DNA from: Candidatus Omnitrophota bacterium | Lineage (GTDB): Bacteria; Omnitrophota; Gorgyraeia; Zapsychrales; Zapsychraceae | Direction: 5' to 3' | Assembly (NCBI GenBank): GCA_020430005.1 | Contig: JAGQKQ010000124.1 | Location: forward strand, 1 to 5,668 | Length of the DNA stretch: 5,668 nt | Position numbers and translations under genes: made by a program | The notes under the pieces: generated by a model | What the model saw: the letters and a program-made list of their open reading frames with translations, nothing else | Databases searched by the model: none | Told to the model about the DNA's origin: nothing | Shown: one piece after another, positions 1-5,523 of the stretch | How the letters are laid out: every line of letters begins with the position of its first letter | Position numbering within the stretch: position 1 is the first letter of the stretch

Positions 1-71
1 TGTTCACTAACCAGAAAATTCTGTCCGAGAGATTTTTTAGGACTGAGCGATTTGGAATCAGAAGGTTTCAT
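1..71 (-). CDS. ksgA: 16S rRNA dimethyladenosine transferase KsgA/RsmA, N-terminal fragment (runs off window)
   Basis: Only the first 23 codons are inside the window. The translation is a short polar leader followed by KKSLGQNFLV, which matches the conserved N-terminal signature of KsgA/RsmA (K-x-x-GQNFL). This motif precedes the SAM-binding Rossmann fold, which lies outside the window. The family methylates two adjacent adenosines near the 3' end of 16S rRNA during maturation of the small ribosomal subunit. The ATG overlaps the pdxA stop codon as ATGA (bases 71-68). I see no clear Shine-Dalgarno site upstream, so translation probably depends on coupling to pdxA. The order pdxA-ksgA is the same as in E. 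coli, which independently supports the call. Erm-type rRNA methylases share the fold, but the context makes KsgA far more likely. Confidence 0.87.
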   Translation of the reverse strand, partial: MKPSDSKSLSPKKSLGQNFLVSE

Positions 72-1021
72 GAAGATAAACGGGCCGCCAGACAGATCGC
101 TTCGCACATCGAGTCCGGATTGGCCTTTCCTTTTCCGGCGATATCAAAGGCCGTGCCATGCGCCGGGGATGTTCGGATAAACGGCAAACCGATTGTAAGA
201 TTAACCAATTTTGTGAAACTTAATGTTTTTACGGGAATTAATCCTTGATCGTGATACATCGCTACTACCGCATCATATCGTTGTCCCAAGTCCACGGAAA
301 AAAGTGTATCCGCCGGCAAGGGACCAATTGTAGAGACACCCACAGCTTTCGCCTTTTTCAAAGCTGGAATAATAATGGTCTGCTCTTCCTTACCGATCAA
401 ACCATTTTCTCCGGCGTGCGGATTTAACCCACACACGGCAATATTGGGTTTTTTAATACCAAAGTTTATTTTAAGCGCGCGGTGTGTCAAAAGAAGTGTT
501 TGCAGAATATTATCAACCGTCATCGTAGAGGGAACTTCCTTTAAAGGAATGTGACGCGTCACAACAATTGTACGTAATTGCGGACCGACAAACATCATAC
601 CGACATGATCAATATTAAAGGCCTCGGCCAAATATTCTGTATGTCCGATAAACAAAGGTGTATCGCGTGCAATGGCCTCCTTACATAGAGGCGCTGTTAC
701 CAACGCATCAATCGTTTTGTTCTTTAATGCGGCAATGCCTGCATCCAGATATCCCAGAGACGCCCGTCCGCCTGTTTTTCCTGTTTTTCCCGGAATAATT
801 TTTTTCTTAGGTAAGATATGACAATGATGAAAACGGCATTTTGGATATTTGCCGGTGAAGTAGTAATCAAATACAGCCTGATCACCAAAAATAACAAATT
901 CATCCGCATTGCTACGAACGGATGCCTTGCTCAGCGCCTTGGCTGTAACTTCAGGACCAATTCCTAACGGATCACCGAGCGTAATACCGATGCGTTTATT
1001 GTTTGATTTCGATGTACGCAT
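68..1021 (-). CDS. pdxA: 4-hydroxythreonine-4-phosphate dehydrogenase PdxA
   Basis: PdxA is a cytoplasmic, metal-dependent NAD(P) enzyme. It oxidises 4-phosphohydroxy-L-threonine, and the product is condensed by PdxJ to pyridoxine 5'-phosphate in the DXP-dependent vitamin B6 pathway. The protein has 317 residues, close to the 329 of E. coli PdxA. Family motifs are intact: ITLGDPLGIGPE at residues 13-24, GHTEY at 126-130 (substrate-binding H127 and T128), RHIPL with H157, LNPHAGENG with H202, MYHDQGL with H257, and the C-terminal TSPAHGTAFDIAGKGKANP segment. H157, H202 and H257 correspond to the three metal-ligand histidines of the E. coli enzyme (H166, H211, H266), all with the same offset of 9. 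The ATG at 1021 lies inside the end of the surA-like gene (26-base overlap) and has only a weak purine-rich AAGAAAG before it, but it gives a normal N-terminus nine to ten residues before the first strand. The stop overlaps the ksgA start. The PdxA2 paralogue (4-phosphothreonate dehydrogenase) is a less likely alternative, given the surA-pdxA-ksgA context. Confidence 0.95.
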   Translation of the reverse strand: MRTSKSNNKRIGITLGDPLGIGPEVTAKALSKASVRSNADEFVIFGDQAVFDYYFTGKYPKCRFHHCHILPKKKIIPGKTGKTGGRASLGYLDAGIAALKNKTIDALVTAPLCKEAIARDTPLFIGHTEYLAEAFNIDHVGMMFVGPQLRTIVVTRHIPLKEVPSTMTVDNILQTLLLTHRALKINFGIKKPNIAVCGLNPHAGENGLIGKEEQTIIIPALKKAKAVGVSTIGPLPADTLFSVDLGQRYDAVVAMYHDQGLIPVKTLSFTKLVNLTIGLPFIRTSPAHGTAFDIAGKGKANPDSMCEAICLAARLSS

Positions 1022-1946
1022 CTTTCTTGAGACTCTCTAACCATTTGGTATACTCTACCTGAAATTTCTGTTTGTAAAGAACATTATAAATCGTATCTTT
1101 AACTTCTTTCAGTTCGGCAACCTGGGTGGGAACTTTTCCTGTTAAGCGAAAAATATAAATACCTGTCTTAGTTTCAACAATATCGGAAACCTCTCCCACA
1201 TAAAGTTGAAAAATCACCTTTTCAACATCTTCCATCAATTGCCCGCGTTCTAAAACACCGATGGAAGGAGAATCGGAATAACGTTTCGAAACTTCCAGAA
1301 AATCCTTACCCTCATTAATTTCCTTTAAAGCAGCCTCCGCCTTATCCAAGGCGGCAATCCGGCTGCCTTTATTGGCGATGAAAATCGAATCGACATTAAC
1401 TCTTTCTTTTTTACGAAACTGTTCAAGATTCTTTTTATAAAAATCCGTTACTTCCTGCGGGTTCACATAAATCTTCGTTTTGACCTCGTGATCAATGATA
1501 AATTTAATACTCAACGTTTCTTCAACTTTTGTACGCAAATCCGATAAGGTTGCACCATTTTGGACCAGAGCCTCCTCAAAAACCTGTTCCGAAACATATT
1601 TTTCCTTAATTTCCTGAACCCGATCATCGACCAGTTTATCACGAACTTCCAAGCCGACTTCTTTGGCCTTGCTCAAAATAATTTTGTCTTCAATAAGTTT
1701 GTTTAATCCGTCTTTCTGTAATTCGATCATGACTTGTTTTAACTGATTCTCCGGCATACCTTCAGCAGCAAGACTCACATAGGTTTGACGAATATAATCC
1801 TGCAGGTCCTTTAATGTGATAACCTCGTCATTCACAACCGCAATAATGGCGTCCTCAAGAGCATAGCTGTCCGTCACAGATATAGTCCAGCAAAATGCCT
1901 GCACAACGATTAGCAATAAGAAAAATTTCTTTTTGAATTTATTCAT
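996..1946 (-). CDS. surA: SurA-like periplasmic chaperone / PpiC-family peptidyl-prolyl isomerase
   Basis: This 316-residue protein looks like an exported outer-membrane-protein chaperone of the SurA type. Residues 1-7 are basic (MNKFKKK), 8-22 are hydrophobic, and a likely signal peptidase I site follows SYA at 27-29. A SurA N-terminal helical domain spans about 31-155 (it opens with AIIAVVNDEVITLKDL and has a LNKLIEDKIILSKAKEVGL helix). A single parvulin (PpiC) domain spans about 180-270, including KDFLEVSKRYSDSPS and TGIYIFRL, and a short C-terminal helix returns to the chaperone core. E. coli SurA has two parvulin domains and about 430 residues, so this is the shorter one-domain form. The expected parvulin histidines are absent: the SHIL-type position reads DSIF (S187), and the GxHI-type position reads GIYI (Y264). 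Isomerase activity is therefore doubtful, and a pure chaperone role is my inference. The start has a very good Shine-Dalgarno site. It follows mfd with an 8-base overlap and overlaps pdxA, as expected for the surA-pdxA order. Confidence 0.88.
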   Translation of the reverse strand: MNKFKKKFFLLLIVVQAFCWTISVTDSYALEDAIIAVVNDEVITLKDLQDYIRQTYVSLAAEGMPENQLKQVMIELQKDGLNKLIEDKIILSKAKEVGLEVRDKLVDDRVQEIKEKYVSEQVFEEALVQNGATLSDLRTKVEETLSIKFIIDHEVKTKIYVNPQEVTDFYKKNLEQFRKKERVNVDSIFIANKGSRIAALDKAEAALKEINEGKDFLEVSKRYSDSPSIGVLERGQLMEDVEKVIFQLYVGEVSDIVETKTGIYIFRLTGKVPTQVAELKEVKDTIYNVLYKQKFQVEYTKWLESLKKDAYIEIKQ

Positions 1947-4900
1947 TTCCAGCGCCTCCAGATGTTTTCAGATGTTCGACAGATTCTTTCAACAAACGAC
2001 AATACAAATCAAAACCGATAGATGCGATATACCCGGATTGTTCCTGTCCTAAAAGATTCCCAGCACCGCGTATCTGCAAATCTTCAAAAGCAATTTGGAA
2101 TCCGGAACCCAAGTGACTATATTTTTCAATCGCGTCAATACGGGCCTTGGCATCCGTAGATAATGTTTTCCAGGAAGGGATCACGAAATAGGCGTACGCC
2201 TTGACCTGACTTCTTCCCACCCGTCCCCGCAGCTGGTGAAGATCGGACAGACCAAAATGATCTGCACGATTCACAATAAGCGTATTCGCATTAGGAATAT
2301 CAATACCGGAACCAATGATTGTGGTACAAACCAGAATATCAATCTCGCCCTCTAAAAATTGCAGCATAATATGCTCAAGTTCTTTGGGGGACATCTGGCC
2401 ATGACCAACCGCTATTCTCGCCTTGGGCACTAATCTTCCTATTATTCTAGCAATTTGTTCGATATCTTCAACCCGATTATGTAGAAAGAACGACTGACCT
2501 TTTCTCCGCAATTCCCGCGCCAAAGCCCTCTGAATGACCTCTTCATCGAATTCCACCACTTCGGTTTTAACCGGGATGCGGTTGGTCGGGGCTGTGGCAA
2601 TGACCGACATATCCTTCGCTCCGGTCAGGGCCATGTGCAAGGTTCGCGGAATCGGCGTGGCCGTTAATGTTAAAACATCGGCCAGAATACGAAAATGCTT
2701 TAAACGTTCCTTATGCTTAACGCCAAACCGCTGCTCTTCATCAATAATAAGGAGACCCAGTTTTTTAAAACTTAAATCACGACCCAGCAGACGATGGGTT
2801 CCTATAACAATATCCACTTTTCCGCTCTTTAGACCTTCTACAACTTCTTTTGAGTCTTTTGTAGATGTGAATCTTGAGTATCCTTTCACTTCGACAGGCC
2901 ACTTAGAAAATCGCTTTCTAAAATTCTCTAAATGTTGAAGAGCCAGGATTGTTGTTGGGACGAGCACAGCGACTTGTTTACCCTCTTGTACGACTCGAAA
3001 AGCCGCACGCATTGCCACTTCCGTCTTTCCAAAGCCCACATCGCCGCAAATGAGTCGATCCATCGGGCTGTCATCTTCAAAATCAGAAAGAACATCGCCA
3101 ATGGCTTTAATTTGATCGGCGGTTTCGTCGTACGGAAAATAGGCTTCGAATTCGCGAAAGTCATTAGTTGGTTCCTCAAACGGAGTTCGCTTTGTTTGTT
3201 TTCTTTTGGCGTATAATTCGAGCAAATCATTTGCGATATCGCGGAGGTGCGCTCGAACCTTTACTTTTGTTTTTTCCCAATTATTCGTTCCAAGTTTGTC
3301 GAGCGGACCCGCACCGGAAAACTTCTGAATCTGCCCAACTCGATAAATGGGTAAATAGAGTTTGTCGTCATCGCGAAAACGAAGTTGCAAGAATTCGGAC
3401 TCCACACCATTCACTTGCATGGTCATCAATCCGTCAAATACGGCAACTCCATGTTGAATATGAACGACTCGACTGCCAGGGTTAAGCTCGGCAAAGTCGA
3501 TCGACATTGTGTCTTGGCTGGCCTGTGGTTTTTTAGTTGAGCGCTTTTTTGTGCCGAAAAAATCCTCTTCACGAATTAAAATTAATTCGTCATCGGGAAG
3601 CCGTACGCTATCCGACAGTGGTACCGGAACGATTGCGACATTTCTTGCCTCTTCATTCCAAATGCCGTCCACTGACCAGCTCCAGCCCTTTGTCTCCACG
3701 TCAACAATTGAGGAAAGGATGTTGTTGGAATCTAAGAGGCTCTTTATTCTTTGAGCCTGACTAATTGTATGAGTTGCAAGAACGACACGCTGGTTGGCTC
3801 CCCACCAGCCTTTTAGTCGCTCGTTCAATACGCTCGCTAAGGATTCATTCGCCTGTATTTCAGAAGCCTTAATTTTAGTGCAAGGTAAGTCTACGATCGA
3901 CCCGTCTTCTTCAAGAGTATTGGTGATTGCAACATTGTTTACATCTATCGTTTTAAATGCATGGGTGCCGGGTCGTTCGCTCCAACCGAAATACAATTCA
4001 CCCACATGAGGGAGAACGGCATGAGTATGCGAATGTAATCTTTGGTCCGACAACTCCTTTTGGAACAATTCGGCCTGTCGTTCACACTCGATTGGATTCA
4101 CCCACCAAAGGCAAAAGTCTTCACGAGCAAATTCAAGTACCGATGCCGTTTTTTCATAAAAATCATTGAGCAAATAATCAATGCCGTGAAAATATCTTCC
4201 GAGTTTAATATCTTGAAGTATTCCATCAATTTCATGATGCGGAAGTTTTCTTCCTTTAAAATTCATTCTTAGATTTTGTAGAGCACGGCTTTGTGAGTCG
4301 TCGTCAAAAACAATTTCTCGAGAGGGAATTATTTTAATGCTTTTTACCGTATGGAGTGATCGTTGTGTCGCGGGGTCAAATGCTCGGAGTGACTCGATTT
4401 GATCTCCAAACAACTCGATTCGGATCGGCAAATCTTCTGCCGGAGAAAAAACGTCAACAATTCCTCCGCGAACTGAATATTGTCCGACATCTTCCACTTG
4501 TGGTGCGCCTGCGTAACCCATGTTGGAAAGTAGGCGTCCCACTTTTTCTGGCCACTCGTCGCCGGCCACAAACGAAAGAGAGTGATTCTCAAAATCTTTT
4601 ACCGGTAATGTTTTTTGAAGGATGGATTCAGCCGTGGCGACAAAAATTTTGCCTTTTGGAGTTGAACGAATTTCAGAAAGCCATTTCAAGCGCTGAGATA
4701 TGTAACGCGTATTGGGATAGAGTCCGGAATAGGGGCTCATATCAAATGCCGGCAGAAAGTGGGTTTCCTTCTCGGAGCCAAAAAAGGTCAAGTTATCGAT
4801 GAAATCCTGCGCTTCGGTTTCGTTTGAAAAAATGACGATATGCGGAAAGCTCTCGAAGTCCCGCCATCTTTGATCCGAAATTAACTTTGCAATAGAAACG

Positions 4901-4992
4901 GGTGAGTCAGATCCGACGATCGACACGCTTTTCGAACTCGATTCGAGTTGTTTTTTCAAAGATAGAAAAGATCGGGATTCAATAAAGCTCAT
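1939..4992 (-). CDS. mfd: Transcription-repair coupling factor Mfd, lacking the C-terminal D7 domain
   Basis: Mfd binds RNA polymerase stalled at DNA lesions, pushes it off with an ATP-driven dsDNA translocase, and recruits UvrA for nucleotide excision repair. From the ATG at 4992 the protein has 1017 residues. The UvrB-like N-terminal module spans about 1-330, with the UvrA-contact region at 171-206; R175, R191 and F195 align with E. coli R165, R181 and F185. The RNA polymerase-interacting (CarD-like) domain spans about 503-570 (LNPGSRVVHIQHGVAVFDG). The translocase follows: Walker A GDVGFGKT at 650-657, DEEQ at 751-754, TATPIPRT, motif VI QLRGRVGR at 920-927, and the TRG segment with R975 and Q985. 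Every E. coli landmark from K634 onward is offset by 22. The protein stops at 1017, about 150 residues short of the E. coli length, which removes D7 exactly. Motif V reads TTIIGSGIDIP, where the family has E-T/V-G. The frame stays open upstream to 5163, but that extension is not Mfd-like and crosses the nuoA promoter. No strong Shine-Dalgarno site precedes the chosen ATG. Confidence 0.95.
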   Translation of the reverse strand: MSFIESRSFLSLKKQLESSSKSVSIVGSDSPVSIAKLISDQRWRDFESFPHIVIFSNETEAQDFIDNLTFFGSEKETHFLPAFDMSPYSGLYPNTRYISQRLKWLSEIRSTPKGKIFVATAESILQKTLPVKDFENHSLSFVAGDEWPEKVGRLLSNMGYAGAPQVEDVGQYSVRGGIVDVFSPAEDLPIRIELFGDQIESLRAFDPATQRSLHTVKSIKIIPSREIVFDDDSQSRALQNLRMNFKGRKLPHHEIDGILQDIKLGRYFHGIDYLLNDFYEKTASVLEFAREDFCLWWVNPIECERQAELFQKELSDQRLHSHTHAVLPHVGELYFGWSERPGTHAFKTIDVNNVAITNTLEEDGSIVDLPCTKIKASEIQANESLASVLNERLKGWWGANQRVVLATHTISQAQRIKSLLDSNNILSSIVDVETKGWSWSVDGIWNEEARNVAIVPVPLSDSVRLPDDELILIREEDFFGTKKRSTKKPQASQDTMSIDFAELNPGSRVVHIQHGVAVFDGLMTMQVNGVESEFLQLRFRDDDKLYLPIYRVGQIQKFSGAGPLDKLGTNNWEKTKVKVRAHLRDIANDLLELYAKRKQTKRTPFEEPTNDFREFEAYFPYDETADQIKAIGDVLSDFEDDSPMDRLICGDVGFGKTEVAMRAAFRVVQEGKQVAVLVPTTILALQHLENFRKRFSKWPVEVKGYSRFTSTKDSKEVVEGLKSGKVDIVIGTHRLLGRDLSFKKLGLLIIDEEQRFGVKHKERLKHFRILADVLTLTATPIPRTLHMALTGAKDMSVIATAPTNRIPVKTEVVEFDEEVIQRALARELRRKGQSFFLHNRVEDIEQIARIIGRLVPKARIAVGHGQMSPKELEHIMLQFLEGEIDILVCTTIIGSGIDIPNANTLIVNRADHFGLSDLHQLRGRVGRSQVKAYAYFVIPSWKTLSTDAKARIDAIEKYSHLGSGFQIAFEDLQIRGAGNLLGQEQSGYIASIGFDLYCRLLKESVEHLKTSGGAGNE
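1955..1960 (-). promoter_or_regulatory. Shine-Dalgarno site of the surA-like gene, inside the mfd 3' end
   Basis: On the minus strand the sequence TGGAGG lies 8 bases before the surA ATG (1946-1944). These bases also encode part of the last residues of Mfd (SGGAGNE), so the mfd C-terminus and the surA initiation region are the same DNA. This strong site fixes the surA start and suggests coupled but independently efficient initiation. Confidence 0.8.
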
Positions 4993-5001
4993 GAGCTCGA
5001 T

Positions 5002-5019
5002 GAGTGTAGGTGAACACTC
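5002..5019. repeat. 6-bp perfect inverted repeat just upstream of mfd
   Basis: GAGTGT (5002-5007) and ACACTC (5014-5019) are perfect reverse complements separated by 6 bases. The nearer arm ends 9 bases before the mfd start codon at 4992. It could be a protein-binding dyad or a small hairpin in the mfd leader covering the initiation region. A second, 10-bp palindrome (4987-4996) spans the mfd start codon itself. Function is inferred only from position. Confidence 0.4.
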
Positions 5020-5056
5020 GAAAAAACGGACTAAGTAATGCGTGGCGAAACACAAA

Positions 5057-5093
5057 TTCCCAAGGCTTCTAGATCCGTGAAATATCTTGGAAA
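5057..5093. repeat. Imperfect inverted repeat overlapping the nuoA -35 region
   Basis: TTCCCAAG (5057-5064) and CTTGGAAA (5086-5093) are complementary at 7 of 8 positions with a 21-bp spacer. A smaller TTGG/CCAA dyad (5087-5090 and 5097-5100) shares the right arm. The right arm covers the predicted -35 hexamer of nuoA, so it could be an operator, but short arms of this kind also occur by chance. Confidence 0.2.
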
Positions 5094-5115
5094 TCACCAA
5101 ACCGCTCGGTATAAA
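5087..5115 (+). promoter_or_regulatory. Predicted sigma70-type promoter of the nuoA-nuoH unit
   Basis: A -35 element TTGGAA (5087-5092, 4 of 6 to consensus) is separated by exactly 17 bases from a -10 element TATAAA (5110-5115, 5 of 6). Transcription would begin near 5122 and give a leader of about 30 bases that contains the nuoA Shine-Dalgarno site. It is the only well-spaced pair I found in the divergent intergenic region. Confidence 0.6.
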
Positions 5116-5140
5116 TTTAGAAACGATTTTTTCAGGATTG

Positions 5141-5146
5141 AGGAGG
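5141..5146 (+). promoter_or_regulatory. Shine-Dalgarno site that fixes the nuoA GTG start
   Basis: AGGAGG is followed by five bases and then GTG at 5152-5154. It decides between this GTG and an in-frame ATG at 5038: the latter lies upstream of the predicted promoter and would add 38 polar residues unlike NuoA. Confidence 0.85.
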
Positions 5147-5151
5147 CATCG

Positions 5152-5523
5152 GTGCTGGATCAACTCTTGCCAGTGATGATTCTTTTTGTCGTCACGATAG
5201 TATTTGCCGGCGGACTTATTTTTCTTTCATCCCTTGTTGGCCAACGCGGAAGATTTTCGAAGGTTAAAATTATGCCTTACGAATGTGGAATTCCAGGAGA
5301 AAGCCCGGCTTCGACAAAGATCCCGATCAAGTATTACTTAACGGCAATATCATTTATTCTTTTCGATATTGAAGTCGTGTTTCTTTATCCCTGGACTCTT
5401 GTTTTTGTTGAAAATCTCAAAGAACTCGGAGCTCCGTTGCTCGTTTCAATGGGCTTTTTTCTTATCGTTCTCGTTTATGGTTTGTTCTATGAGTGGCGCG
5501 CTGGCGGATTGGAGTGGGACTAA
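5152..5523 (+). CDS. nuoA: NADH-quinone oxidoreductase subunit A (NuoA / ND3-like)
   Basis: NuoA is a small membrane subunit of respiratory complex I, next to the quinone-binding cavity where the peripheral arm meets the membrane arm. Starting at the GTG, the protein has 123 residues, a normal length for the family. Three membrane segments are visible at about 7-28, 61-86 and 94-115. Between the first two lies the conserved loop MPYECGIPG (41-49); its Cys45 matches the loop cysteine of mitochondrial ND3. The second segment contains FILFDIEVVFLYPW (68-81) with the conserved acidic pair D72 and E74. The start is set by an AGGAGG site and a promoter at 5087-5115. The stop TAA shares a base with the next ATG (TAATG), and the gene downstream is nuoH, so this is the start of a nuo operon, though in an unusual order. 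Confidence 0.96.
   Translation: MLDQLLPVMILFVVTIVFAGGLIFLSSLVGQRGRFSKVKIMPYECGIPGESPASTKIPIKYYLTAISFILFDIEVVFLYPWTLVFVENLKELGAPLLVSMGFFLIVLVYGLFYEWRAGGLEWD

Noticed and set aside
1878..1892. Lipoprotein signal (Cys19) in the SurA-like protein
   Set aside because: The residues before the cysteine (VQAF) do not fit a lipobox. A signal peptidase I site after SYA (27-29) fits better.
1000..1941. Domain D7 of Mfd present downstream in another frame (simple frameshift)
   Set aside because: The DNA after the mfd stop encodes the SurA-like protein in a continuous frame with a good start, and no D7-like sequence is seen there.
2534..4802. Several plus-strand and minus-strand open frames of 60-150 codons inside mfd, including 2534-2938, 3168-3485 and 4356-4802
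   Set aside because: They lie antisense to, or in other frames of, a strongly conserved gene. They show no recognisable domains and are explained as shadow frames.
5038..5151. Longer NuoA starting at ATG 5038
   Set aside because: The added 38 residues are polar and unlike NuoA, the ATG lies upstream of the predicted promoter, and the GTG at 5152 has an ideal AGGAGG site.
4993..5151. Sigma70 promoter for mfd on the minus strand
   Set aside because: A possible -10 (TACACT) lies about 10 bases before the ATG but has no acceptable -35 at 16-18 bases. Other pairs were poorly spaced, so I did not list one.
4993..5163. N-terminal extension of Mfd by 57 residues to an in-frame ATG at 5163
   Set aside because: The extra residues do not resemble Mfd. 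The extension covers the divergent nuoA promoter, its Shine-Dalgarno site and the first nuoA codons. The ATG at 4992 gives a normal family N-terminus.
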